Source: Vibrio neptunius
Lineage (GTDB): Bacteria > Pseudomonadota > Gammaproteobacteria > Enterobacterales > Vibrionaceae
NCBI GenBank assembly: GCA_019339365.1
Contig: CP079860.1
Coordinates: 1,550,001 to 1,614,000 of the forward strand
Direction: 5' to 3'
DNA length: 64,000 nucleotides
This document shows positions 1-8,860 of the stretch, in pieces; positions within the stretch are counted from its first letter, which is position 1; each line of letters opens with the position of its first letter. The notes under the pieces were generated by a model. That model worked only from the letters and a program-made list of their open reading frames with translations, searched no databases and had not been told where the DNA came from. The position numbers were made by a program, and so were the translations under genes.

Positions 1-1942
1 AATGAAACAGTATGATGTAGAATTACACCGTATTTCCCTAGGTGCGCTGATAATCGCCTTGGGTATGCTGGTGGATAATGCCATTGTTGTTGTGGAAGGC
101 ATATTGGTCGGGCTGAAGAAAGGCAAGACTAAGCTTCAAGCCTCTGTTGATATTGTTAAGCAGACTCAATGGCCGTTACTTGGTGCCACAGTCATCGCTA
201 TTACCGCATTTGCCCCCATTGGTCTTTCGCAAGATGCGACCGGTGAGTTTATGGGGTCTTTGTTCTGGGTGTTATGTTTCTCACTGTTCCTAAGCTGGAT
301 CACGGCTCTCACGCTGACCCCTTTTCTTGCGGACTTAATGCTTAAGGAAAATGAAACGAACGCTGACGGTGAAGACGTTGATCCTTACAAAGGTATCTTG
401 TTTGCTGTGTTTGGCGCATGCTTAAAGTTGGCGCTTCGTTTCCGTTGGTTAACCGTTGCTAGCATGGTTGGACTGCTAGTCGTTGCCGTGATGGGCTTTG
501 GCATGGTCAAGCAGTCATTCTTCCCACCTTCAAATACCCCCATGTTTTACGTAGATATGTGGATGCCAGAAGGCACGGACATTCGTAAAACAATCGAAGA
601 AACGAAGAAGGTCGAACAGTACATTCGTGCTAAAGATAATGTTGAATTTGTAACCACTACAACAGGCCAAGGCTTGCAGCGATTCGCACTGACTTATCAG
701 CCAGAGAAAAGTTATCAAGCCTATACTCAGCTGCAGATCAGGACAACAGATCGAGAAGTGATGTTCTCACTTCTGGAGGAGCTTGATAAAGAACTTTCAG
801 TTCAGTTCAATCAGCCCACATTCCAGTTCAAGTTGATGGAGTTTGGTCCGTCACCAGCCTCTAAGATTGAAGCTCGAATCACAGGTCCTGACCCTAAGAC
901 TCTACGCTCGATTGCGACTAAGGTTGAAGACATTTTATTAGCCGATCCTGGCGCTCGAAATATTCGTCACGACTGGCGTGAACGTACCAAGGAGTTAGTA
1001 CCTCAGTTTAATGAATCAAAAGCTCGTCGTTTAGGCATCTCAAAAGAGGATGTATCCAATACTTTGCAAATGGCATTTGGTGGAACGCCAATTGGTCTAT
1101 TGCGTGATGGAACGCATATGCTGCCGATTATCGCTCGTTTGCCAGAAGAAGAACGCGTTGATTTCGAATCCTTGGCCAATGTGAAGATTTGGAGCCCATC
1201 GCTGCAGACATATATCCCAGTGGATCAAGTGATTGATGGTGTAAGCCTTCAATGGCAAGAACCACTGATTCAGCGTCGTGATCGTAAACGTACTCTAACT
1301 GTATTGGCTGACCATGATGTACTGGGTAATGAAACTGCAGCAAGTTTATTTGCTCGTATTCAGCCTAAAGTACAGGCAATGAGCTTACCTGAAGGATACA
1401 GCATCAGCTGGGGTGGCGAATATGAGTCTTCTAAAGATGCTCAAGAAGCCTTGTTTGGTTCATTGCCCATGGGTTACATGCTGATGTTTATTATCACCAT
1501 GTTCTTATTTAACTCACTGCGTAAACCGCTGGTTATTTGGTTGACCGTCCCACTGTCAATCATTGGTGTTTCTATAGGATTGTTGGCGACCGACATGCCC
1601 TTTAGTTTTACGGCATTCCTTGGCTTGCTGAGCCTAAGTGGTATGATTCTCAAGAATGGTATCGTTTTATTGGACCAAATAAATATTGAGTTGGAATCGG
1701 GTAAAGAGCCTTATCAAGCGATATTTGACAGCGCGATATCTCGTGTACGCCCGGTAAGTATGGCCGCATTGACAACGATACTAGGAATGATTCCACTTGT
1801 GTTCGATGCTTTCTTTGGCTCGATGGCTATAACAATCATGTCTGGTTTGGGGTTTGCGACGGTATTAACACTGATCGTCGTCCCGGTATTATTTGCCATT
1901 TTCTACCGAATTAAACCATCCGCTGCCGTATCAGTTCACTGA
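1..1942 (+). CDS. RND-family efflux transporter, inner-membrane subunit (5' end outside window)
   Basis: This is the C-terminal two thirds of a proton-driven RND pump that exports toxic compounds with a periplasmic adaptor and an outer-membrane channel. About 646 residues are visible against roughly 1,020-1,050 for the family, so the N-terminus lies upstream of the window and the apparent first methionine is internal. The segment opens in the first membrane bundle with the signature GMLVDNAIVVVE (residues about 21-32), followed by transmembrane helices, the second large periplasmic loop (about 175-490) and the last helices with a conserved LSGMILKNGIVLLDQ segment near 550. The gene ends just before a strong terminator, so it is the last gene of its operon. 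The substrate and the exact Vibrio pump (VexX/VmeX series) cannot be told from this part. Confidence 0.9.
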   Translation, partial: MKQYDVELHRISLGALIIALGMLVDNAIVVVEGILVGLKKGKTKLQASVDIVKQTQWPLLGATVIAITAFAPIGLSQDATGEFMGSLFWVLCFSLFLSWITALTLTPFLADLMLKENETNADGEDVDPYKGILFAVFGACLKLALRFRWLTVASMVGLLVVAVMGFGMVKQSFFPPSNTPMFYVDMWMPEGTDIRKTIEETKKVEQYIRAKDNVEFVTTTTGQGLQRFALTYQPEKSYQAYTQLQIRTTDREVMFSLLEELDKELSVQFNQPTFQFKLMEFGPSPASKIEARITGPDPKTLRSIATKVEDILLADPGARNIRHDWRERTKELVPQFNESKARRLGISKEDVSNTLQMAFGGTPIGLLRDGTHMLPIIARLPEEERVDFESLANVKIWSPSLQTYIPVDQVIDGVSLQWQEPLIQRRDRKRTLTVLADHDVLGNETAASLFARIQPKVQAMSLPEGYSISWGGEYESSKDAQEALFGSLPMGYMLMFIITMFLFNSLRKPLVIWLTVPLSIIGVSIGLLATDMPFSFTAFLGLLSLSGMILKNGIVLLDQINIELESGKEPYQAIFDSAISRVRPVSMAALTTILGMIPLVFDAFFGSMAITIMSGLGFATVLTLIVVPVLFAIFYRIKPSAAVSVH

Positions 1943-1967
1943 TAGGAAGACGATTCGATATTGGCTG

Positions 1968-1995
1968 ACCCGGTAAGCTTTACCGGGTTTTTTTG
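1968..1995 (+). terminator. Rho-independent terminator after the RND gene
   Basis: A perfect 9-bp stem (ACCCGGTAA / TTACCGGGT) with a 3-base loop runs straight into a T-rich tract, 25 bases after the RND stop codon. Confidence 0.9.
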
Positions 1996-2570
1996 CGTCT
2001 AGATTTTATAAAATAAGCACAGTGTTCGAGAATTTTATTCTACTTTAGTATAAATAACGTTAATTTAAACATATATTAAAATAAACATGGGTTTATGAGT
2101 TTAATTAACCATATTGTAGATAGCAATGCATTGCATGGTTAAACCAAAGTTTAATAACAAAATGGTTATTTTATCATATCAATGTGAACCAATCGGCAAC
2201 GGAAATAAATACATCATAAAAGGTGATAAAGACTGATGAAATAGGTGTAAATGAGGAAAAATTAAGTTAAAACAGTGTTTTAGCTATTGCTGATAAAAGT
2301 GGATCTTAAATAATGCTCTTGCAAAACAATGACTTATGATTAGTTAACAGCTACGTAACATTACACTCCTTATGAGATCCCGTTCAACATTATGCAACTA
2401 AATTAAAAAAGTATTTGAACTGTCATATTAAGGCATTAGTTTTAAATAACAGAGCAAGGGCGGAAAGTTCCTTATTTAAATATTATTAATAACGTTGGTT
2501 GGTGCTTATTGTTGGCATCGGTTAGTGGCAAGTTAATTATTATTATTGCTATTAAGAATGGAGTCTCTTA
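1996..2570. other. 575-bp AT-rich intergenic region upstream of phaB
   Basis: No open reading frame with coding character was seen here. It presumably holds the promoter of the pha genes. The only structured element noted is the perfect 12-bp palindrome GCAATGCATTGC at 2123-2134, whose role is unknown. The sequence immediately before phaB has a GGAG ribosome-binding site. Confidence 0.5.
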
Positions 2571-3312
2571 ATGAAAAAAATCGCTTTGATCACTGGATCT
2601 AAAGGCGGAATTGGTTCTGCAATTTCTTCTCAATTGGTTAACGATGGTTATCGTGTCATTGCCACCTATTTTACGGGTAAATATCAGTGTGCGTTAGAGT
2701 GGTTTAACGACAAAGGATTCAATGAAGATCAAGTTCGCTTGTTCGAGTTGGATGTCACCAATACTGAACAGTGCGCTGAACGCTTAGCTCTTTTTGTTAG
2801 AAGAGGAAGGGACTATCGATGTTGTGGTGAACAATGCGGGCATCACTAGAGATGGCGTGTTTAAAAAGATGACAGCGTCGGCTTGGAAAGAAGTCATGGA
2901 CACGAACCTTAACAGCGTGTTCAACGTCACACAGCCACTGTTTGCTGCGATGTGTGAAAAAGGCAATGGGCGAATTATCAACATCTCTTCAGTCAACGGC
3001 TTAAAAGGTCAGTTTGGCCAAGCAAACTACTCGGCGGCGAAAGCGGGCATGATCGGCTTTTCCAAAGCGCTTGCTGCAGAAGGTGCGAGAAGCGGTGTGA
3101 CGGTTAATGTTGTTGCTCCAGGTTACACAGGTACGCCTATGGTTGAGCAGATGAAGCCAGAAGTGCTTGAATCAATCAAAGCTCAAATTCCAATGAAACG
3201 TCTCGCAACACCGGAAGAAATTGCTAAATCAGTTTCGTTCTTAGCAAGTGATGCCGGCGCGTACATCACAGGCGAGACCTTGTCTGTGAATGGCGGCTTA
3301 TACATGCACTAA
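2571..3312 (+). pseudogene. phaB: Acetoacetyl-CoA reductase PhaB, one-base frameshift as read
   Basis: PhaB reduces acetoacetyl-CoA to (R)-3-hydroxybutyryl-CoA with NADPH, the second step of polyhydroxybutyrate synthesis. It is a short-chain dehydrogenase: the N-terminus has the Rossmann motif TGSKGGIGSAI, the middle has NNAGITRDG, and the catalytic S-Y-K set is visible (ISSVN, then YSAAKAG). The frame breaks at a run of five T at 2791-2795: before it the protein reads as PhaB to CAERLAL, after it LEEEGTIDVVVNNAG continues one base out of frame. Removing one T restores a 246-residue protein, the normal PhaB length. The break sits in a homopolymer like many others in this window, so a sequencing error is the likely cause. 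It is the first gene of phaB-phaA-phaP-phaC. Confidence 0.9.
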
Positions 3313-3323
3313 GGACCAGACAA

Positions 3324-4532
3324 ATGGAAAAAGTTTATATTGTCGCAGCGAAGCGCACGCCAATTGGCGCATTTGGCGGAACGTTAAAAGATATCTCGGC
3401 AGGAAACCTTGGCTCAATTGCGATCAAAGCGGCATTGGAGCAAGGCAATGTTGCTCCTGAACTCGTTGACGAAGTTATCGTTGGTAACGTTGTCGGCGCG
3501 GGACAAGGCATGGGTATTGGCCGTCAGGCAGCTATTTATGCCGGTATTCCCGAATCGGTACCTGCATACACTCTCAACATGGTGTGTGGTAGTGGAATGA
3601 AAACGGTTATGGACGCCGTCAGCCATATTCGCTCTGGTGATGCTTCCGTCGTCGTTGCAGCCGGTGTTGAGGTGATGTCGCAGATTCCTTTCACTGTTTC
3701 TAGCAACATTCGTGATGGCCACAAAATGGGCAACATGAATCTGACTGATCTGCTCATCAATGATGGATTGACTGATGTTTTTAATCAATATCATATGGGC
3801 AAAACGGCAGAAAACGTTGCTCGTGAAGTCGGCATCAGCCGTGAGCAGCAGGACGAATACGCACTTGCCAGTCAAATGAAAGCCGTTGCGGCGATTGAGG
3901 CAGGTAAGTTTGTTGATGAAATTGTTGCTGTTGACGTGAAAAAACGTAAAGAAACGATTGTGTTTGATACGGATGAATACCCAAAAGCGAATGCAACTTT
4001 GAGTGGTCTAGAAAAGCTTCGTCCGGCTTTCGAAAAAGAAGGCACTGTCACCGCTGGTAATGCGTCGGGTATTAACGATGGTGCAAGTGCCATCATAGTC
4101 GCAAGCGAAACTGCGGTTAAAAAGCATGGTTTGCAGCCTATTGCTGAGATTGCAAGTTACGCACAATCTGGTCTAAACCCAGAAATCATGGGATTGGGTC
4201 CGGTAGACGCTGTGACTAGAGCATTGAGCAACGCCGACATCACAACCGGTGATATCAGTGTTTATGAACTGAATGAAGCGTTTGCTGCGCAAGCACTTGG
4301 TGTCATCCACAAGCTAGCGCAAGAACACGATGTATCCGTATCTTCAATATTAGACAAAGCTAACGTCAATGGTGGTGCAATTGCTCTTGGTCACCCTCTA
4401 GGTGCATCAGGCAACCGTATTTTGGTTTCCCTAGTTCACGAACTTAACAGAAGTAACGGTACTTATGGTGTCGCTTCCTTATGTGTTGGTGGCGGTATGG
4501 GAACCGCAGTCGTTATTAAATCTATCGCTTAA
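3324..4532 (+). CDS. phaA: Acetyl-CoA C-acetyltransferase (beta-ketothiolase) PhaA
   Basis: PhaA condenses two acetyl-CoA into acetoacetyl-CoA, the first step of PHB synthesis. The 402-residue length is typical of biosynthetic thiolases. The nucleophilic cysteine is Cys88 in NMVCGSGMK. The catalytic histidine lies in NGGAIALGHPLGASG (around residue 355) and the second cysteine in SLCVGGGMGTA near the C-terminus. It follows phaB by 11 bases, with an AAGGA ribosome site before the ATG, which supports co-transcription. Confidence 0.95.
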   Translation: MEKVYIVAAKRTPIGAFGGTLKDISAGNLGSIAIKAALEQGNVAPELVDEVIVGNVVGAGQGMGIGRQAAIYAGIPESVPAYTLNMVCGSGMKTVMDAVSHIRSGDASVVVAAGVEVMSQIPFTVSSNIRDGHKMGNMNLTDLLINDGLTDVFNQYHMGKTAENVAREVGISREQQDEYALASQMKAVAAIEAGKFVDEIVAVDVKKRKETIVFDTDEYPKANATLSGLEKLRPAFEKEGTVTAGNASGINDGASAIIVASETAVKKHGLQPIAEIASYAQSGLNPEIMGLGPVDAVTRALSNADITTGDISVYELNEAFAAQALGVIHKLAQEHDVSVSSILDKANVNGGAIALGHPLGASGNRILVSLVHELNRSNGTYGVASLCVGGGMGTAVVIKSIA

Positions 4533-4591
4533 ATTCAAATCGAGCCTGAATTTTAGCCAAATTAAAATGGAATTAACCCAGGAGTAAGACT

Positions 4592-4939
4592 ATGTACACT
4601 GATTTTTTCAAATCTTTCACAGACCAAACTGAAAAGAGCCTAGAACCGTATGTAAAGTTCAACAAACTTGTGACTAAGAATGTCGAAGTCATGACTGAAC
4701 TTCAACTGAATGCTATTCGCACCTACAGCGAAATGGGCCTGACTCAAATGAAAGCGGCCAGTGAAATCAAAGACGTCACTTCTCTAACCGCATTCAACAG
4801 CCAGCAGCTTTCAGTTCTAACTAAGCTTTCTCAACAAATGATGGACGACAGCAACAAGCTTCAGTCTATTGCTAAAGAGTTCAAAGATGACGTTGATCAG
4901 CTAACAACGGAAAACCTTAAGACAGTGACGCCCGCATAA
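4592..4939 (+). CDS. phaP: Phasin family protein (PHA granule-associated)
   Basis: This 115-residue protein is helical and rich in Lys, Glu, Gln and Thr, with no signal peptide or membrane segment, as in phasins that coat PHA granules and affect their number and size. The family feature is the amphipathic first half (FKSFTDQTEKSLEPYVKFNKL, NVEVMTELQ), followed by a repeat-like helical part. It sits between phaA and phaC with a good AGGAG ribosome site. The identification rests on both composition and position. A strong terminator follows it, so it is probably made in excess over PhaC. Confidence 0.85.
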   Translation: MYTDFFKSFTDQTEKSLEPYVKFNKLVTKNVEVMTELQLNAIRTYSEMGLTQMKAASEIKDVTSLTAFNSQQLSVLTKLSQQMMDDSNKLQSIAKEFKDDVDQLTTENLKTVTPA

Positions 4940-4953
4940 CACTGACTTGTATG

Positions 4954-4977
4954 TGCCGCCGCAAGGCGGCATTTTTT
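4954..4977 (+). terminator. Intra-operon terminator between phaP and phaC
   Basis: A perfect 7-bp GC-rich stem (TGCCGCC / GGCGGCA) with a GCAA tetraloop is followed directly by six T. It lies between the phasin stop codon and the PhaC ribosome site, so partial read-through would set the phasin to synthase ratio. It could also mean that phaC has its own promoter, although only about 25 bases separate the hairpin from phaC. Confidence 0.85.
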
Positions 4978-4997
4978 CCGATCATAGGAGTAGCAAT

Positions 4998-6782
4998 ATG
5001 TATCAACACTTCTTTTCGGACTACCTTGTGAAGCTCCAGGAAACCAATCAAAAATGGTGGGAAGATCTAGAACTAAGCAGGGCAGCCGTCAATTCCCCTC
5101 TGAACAAAGCAATGCAAGAAGTGAATTTCGAAGATACGACTAAGCTCTTCGAAAGTGTTGCGAACCAACCAGCTGCAATGTTGAAAATCCAAGCTGAATG
5201 GTGGCAACAGCAGTTGCAAATTTGGCAAAACGTCGCTCTTGCGCAAAACAGTGAATCCATTGTTGAAGCGGAAAAGGGCGATAAGCGATTCTCGAACGAA
5301 GAATGGCAAAATGATGTGTTTTACAACTTCATCAAGCAGTCATACTTACTCTTCAGCAAAACATACCTACAGACAATCGATAGTATTGAAGGCCTCGATG
5401 AGAAAGCAAAAGAGCGCATCAGTTTCTTCTCTCGTCAGGCCATTAACGCTATGTCTCCAAGTAACTTCATCGCAACTAACCCAGAGTTGTTGAAGCTGAC
5501 TCTAGAGCAAAATGGCGAAAATCTGCTGGCAGGTTTAGAACAACTGAAGGAAGATGTTGAATCGAGCGCAGATATTCTTAAGATCCGCATGACCAATAAT
5601 AACGCTTTTCGCTTGGGCGACGATGTTGCGAATACGGCAGGTGAAGTGGTGTATCGCAACGAACTGTTTGAGCTAATTCAATATCGTCCAATGACTGAAA
5701 AAGTTCATGCGACGCCGTTATTGATCGTGCCGCCATTCGTAAACAAATACTATATTCTGGATTTGCGTCAGAAGAATTCTATGGTTCGCTGGTTGCTTGA
5801 ACAAGGACACTCGGTATTTATGATGTCTTGGCGCAACCCGGGCAAAGCGCAAAGTCAGATAGAATTTGGTGACTATGTGACTGAAGGTGTGGCGAAAGCA
5901 GTATCAGCAATAGAGGACATCACAGGTCAGGAACAAATCAATGCCGCGGGTTACTGTATTGGTGGTACGGTTCTGGCTAGTACGATTGCTTACTATGCGG
6001 CTAAGCGTATGAAGAAGCGTATTAAGAGCGCGACCTTCTTCACCACCTTGTTAGATTTCTCGCAACCTGGTGAAGTTGGTGCCTACATTAATGACACCAT
6101 TATCAGTGCCATTGAAGCGCAAAACAATGCCAAAGGCTATATGGACGGCCGTTCATTAAGCGTGACCTTCAGTTTACTGCGTGAGAACAGTCTTTACTGG
6201 AACTACTACGTAGATAACTATCTCAAGGGCCAAAGCCCAGTAGACTTCGATCTTCTGTATTGGAACAGCGACAGCACTAATGTTAGCTCCAGTTGTCATA
6301 ACTTTATGCTTCGTGAACTGTATCTAAACAACAAACTGGTACAGGACAAAGGTGTCAAAATTGGCGGCGTTTGGATTGATCTGAATAAAATAAAGGTCCC
6401 AAGTTACTTTGTTTCAACCAAAGAAGACCACATTGCTTTATGGCAGGGGACGTATCGTGGTGCACTGAATGTGGGTGGCAACAAAACGTTTGTTTTGGGT
6501 GAGTCAGGACACATTGCTGGTATTGTTAACCATCCATCGAAAAACAAGTACGGTTTCTGGACCAACGATAGTTTGGATGAGAGTGCAGACGAATGGTTGA
6601 GTAATGCCACTCACACAGAAGGTTCTTGGTGGACACATTGGCATCAGTGGTTGCTGGGCTTTAGCCCTGAAGAGCAAGTTGAGCCGTTCAGCACAGGCAA
6701 TGAACAGTTCCCTGTACTGGAACCTGCACCAGGTAGCTATGTCAAGCAAGTGCTGCCCGTTAAAGAAGAAGTCACTAGCTAG
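4998..6782 (+). CDS. phaC: Class I poly(3-hydroxyalkanoate) synthase PhaC
   Basis: PhaC polymerises (R)-3-hydroxyacyl-CoA into PHA at the granule surface. The start at 4998 is chosen because an AGGAG site lies just before it; the in-frame ATG at 4947 would place a transcription terminator inside the gene. The resulting 594 residues fit class I synthases. The lipase-like box AGYCIGGT carries the nucleophile Cys320; the catalytic Asp is in STKEDHIALW and the His in GESGHIAGIVNHPS. The N-terminal region (about 1-200) is the variable helical domain, and the alpha/beta hydrolase core follows. It is the last gene of the pha cluster and is followed by a strong terminator. Confidence 0.95.
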   Translation: MYQHFFSDYLVKLQETNQKWWEDLELSRAAVNSPLNKAMQEVNFEDTTKLFESVANQPAAMLKIQAEWWQQQLQIWQNVALAQNSESIVEAEKGDKRFSNEEWQNDVFYNFIKQSYLLFSKTYLQTIDSIEGLDEKAKERISFFSRQAINAMSPSNFIATNPELLKLTLEQNGENLLAGLEQLKEDVESSADILKIRMTNNNAFRLGDDVANTAGEVVYRNELFELIQYRPMTEKVHATPLLIVPPFVNKYYILDLRQKNSMVRWLLEQGHSVFMMSWRNPGKAQSQIEFGDYVTEGVAKAVSAIEDITGQEQINAAGYCIGGTVLASTIAYYAAKRMKKRIKSATFFTTLLDFSQPGEVGAYINDTIISAIEAQNNAKGYMDGRSLSVTFSLLRENSLYWNYYVDNYLKGQSPVDFDLLYWNSDSTNVSSSCHNFMLRELYLNNKLVQDKGVKIGGVWIDLNKIKVPSYFVSTKEDHIALWQGTYRGALNVGGNKTFVLGESGHIAGIVNHPSKNKYGFWTNDSLDESADEWLSNATHTEGSWWTHWHQWLLGFSPEEQVEPFSTGNEQFPVLEPAPGSYVKQVLPVKEEVTS

Positions 6783-6802
6783 CGTAACACTACTGAAAAG
6801 AC

Positions 6803-6835
6803 AAAAACCCTGAGTGAACCACTCAGGGTTTTTTT
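6803..6835 (+). terminator. Terminator of the pha operon
   Basis: An 11-bp stem (AACCCTGAGTG / CACTCAGGGTT) with a short AAC loop and a T7 tract lies 21 bases after the phaC stop. Confidence 0.9.
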
Positions 6836-6946
6836 ATGGAGTGAGGATCTTACAGGGTATCGGTTAACAACCTCAGATCACTTTTTGTTTGTAATTTCGT
6901 TATGCATTTGATTAATTAAAACAATATCTATATGAAGGGAGTCGTG

Positions 6947-7638
6947 ATGAAAACAATCGGTATTATTGGCGGGATGAGTTGGGAATCAACAGCAAGTTAC
7001 TACAAACTCATCAACCAGAGCGTCAAGAGAGAAAAAGGGGGTTGCATTCAGCCAAACTCATTCTGAATAGTGTCGACTTTGCCGAGATAGAAGCGCTGCA
7101 ACACAAAGGGGATTGGGATAAAACGGCAGTTATTCTCAGTGAAGCGGCGCAATCACTTGAAAAGGCGGGCGCAGACTTTCTGATCATTGCGACTAACACG
7201 ATGCACAAAGTAGCGAGTCAGGTCGAGGCAGTCGTATCAATTCCGCTGCTTCATATTGCCGATGCGACTGGTCAGCAGCTAGTAGAGCAAGGGATTAACA
7301 CCGTGGGTTTACTGGGTACGGCCTTTACAATGGAGCAGGTATTTTACAAACAACGTTTAACCGATAAGTTCGGAATAAACGTTATTGTGCCAAATGGCGT
7401 TCAGCGCAGGCTTGTCCATGATGTGATATACGATGAGCTCTGCTTAGGTGATGTTAACGCGCGTTCAAAGCAAGATTTTAAAACCATTATTGAGGATCTT
7501 TCTGCTGAGGGTGCGCAAGGCGTGATACTAGGCTGCACCGAAATCGGCTTATTGATATCAGAGCAAGATACTGATATCCCGTTGTTTGATACCACTGAAA
7601 TACACGCAAATATAGCGGTTAACGAGGCGTTAAAGTGA
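6947..7638 (+). pseudogene. Aspartate/glutamate racemase family protein, frameshifted as read
   Basis: The family interconverts L- and D-amino acids without a cofactor. The true start is the ATG at 6947, preceded by GAAGGGA, and gives MKTIGIIGGMSWESTASYY, the canonical N-terminus. At a G5 run (7037-7041) the frame breaks; adding one G joins KREKGG to LHSAKLILNSVDFAEIEAL and yields about 230 residues, the normal length. The second catalytic residue is the Cys in VILGCTEIGLL. At the first catalytic site the sequence reads ATNTMHK, with Thr where many relatives have Cys, as in the E. coli YgeA type. It overlaps the following MFS gene by four bases, so the two are co-transcribed, suggesting linked racemisation and transport. 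Confidence 0.85.
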
Positions 7639-8804
7639 ATAAGAATGTTTGGATTTTGTCGTTGTGTCAGGCATTACTGATGACAGGCAATATCCTACTT
7701 ATCTCTGTGATTGGGCTGGTGGGACAACAAATTGCACCCAGTGAAAGTATGATCACCTTGCCCGTCGCGTTGCAATTCTTAGGGCTAATGGTGGCTACTA
7801 TCCCTGCCTCTTTGATTATGGGCAAGTTTGGCCGGCGTAAAGGTTTTAGTCTTGGTAACTTGGTCGGCATTGCTGGTGCTACCGTCGCGACTTATGCCTT
7901 GTATAGTGAGCAATTTTATCTTTTTTGTGTTGGGACCTTCTTACTCGGTATTGGTATTGGTTTTGGTACATTGTACCGTTTTGCCGCCATTGAAGTGTGT
8001 GAAGAAAACGCACGACATCGTGCTATTTCTATATCCATGGCTGGTGGTGTGTTGGCGGCTATCCTTGGGCCTAACTTAGCCGTGTACTCACAACACATGA
8101 CAGGAGATTCGCTTTACGTCGGTGCTTTCATGTCATTGATCGTACTCAATATTATGGCATTGTGCTTACTGCAAACTATTCAGTTTCCGGCTCATCATAC
8201 AGGAGCCTCTGCGGATAACGCTGAACCACTGCTTGATATTATCAAAGCACCTAATTTTATGTTGGCGGTGTTTGCAGCCATGGTGGCTTATGCAGTGATG
8301 AACATTCTTATGACAGCCACGCCAATTGCGATGATAGGTTGTGGCTTCGACTTCGAGAGGGCGGCTGGGGTTATCGAATGGCACGTGCTTGGGATGTTTG
8401 TACCTGCATTTTTTACTGGCAAATTGATTGAAAAGTTTGGTGCGAGGCAGATAATTCTCACCGGTGGGATCCTATTTGTGCTTTGCATTGCGATCAATAT
8501 CCACGGCCAGTCTATTTGGCATTTTTCGTTTGCTCTGGTTCTACTTGGTGTAGGCTGGAACTTTATGTTTATTGCCGCGACTGGACTGTTCAGCCAATCG
8601 TATGCCATGCACAACAAATCGAAAGCTCAGGCCTTTAATGAATTTTTTGTCTTTAGCTGCGTAACCATCACTGCGTTGTTATCGGGTTGGCTTGAAGCAA
8701 CGGTAGGGTGGCAGAGCTTAAATGTTTACGTGTTGCCCTTTGTGCTTGCTGTTATTGCTTTGTTTAGTATTAACGTTGTCAGGGGAAAACGTGTCACGGT
8801 TTAG
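7635..8804 (+). CDS. MFS transporter
   Basis: A 389-residue integral membrane protein with about twelve hydrophobic segments. The loop between helices 2 and 3 carries the MFS motif-A-like stretch GKFGRRKG (about residues 64-71), and a related GKLIEKFGARQ occurs at the matching place in the second half, as expected from the two six-helix repeats. The start is a GTG whose bases overlap the racemase stop (GTGA), indicating translational coupling. The substrate is not evident; the racemase partner hints at an amino acid or a related compound. A bidirectional terminator follows. Confidence 0.85.
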   Translation: MNKNVWILSLCQALLMTGNILLISVIGLVGQQIAPSESMITLPVALQFLGLMVATIPASLIMGKFGRRKGFSLGNLVGIAGATVATYALYSEQFYLFCVGTFLLGIGIGFGTLYRFAAIEVCEENARHRAISISMAGGVLAAILGPNLAVYSQHMTGDSLYVGAFMSLIVLNIMALCLLQTIQFPAHHTGASADNAEPLLDIIKAPNFMLAVFAAMVAYAVMNILMTATPIAMIGCGFDFERAAGVIEWHVLGMFVPAFFTGKLIEKFGARQIILTGGILFVLCIAINIHGQSIWHFSFALVLLGVGWNFMFIAATGLFSQSYAMHNKSKAQAFNEFFVFSCVTITALLSGWLEATVGWQSLNVYVLPFVLAVIALFSINVVRGKRVTV

Positions 8805-8820
8805 CATGGTATGAAAATAA

Positions 8821-8852
8821 AAAAGGAGGCAAGTAAACTGCCTCCTTTTTTT
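8821..8852. terminator. Bidirectional terminator between the MFS gene and tlh
   Basis: The stem AAAAGGAGGCA / TGCCTCCTTTT with a 7-base loop is flanked by A and T tracts on both sides, so it can stop transcripts from the two convergent genes. Confidence 0.9.
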
Positions 8853-8860
8853 CCACTTAG

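Noticed and set aside
2794..2796. Programmed frameshift in phaB
   Set aside because: No slippery heptamer with stimulatory structure was evident and many unrelated genes show the same homopolymer breaks, so sequencing error is simpler.
4947..4997. Upstream in-frame start for PhaC
   Set aside because: The extension would translate through a perfect terminator hairpin and lacks a ribosome site; 4998 has AGGAG.
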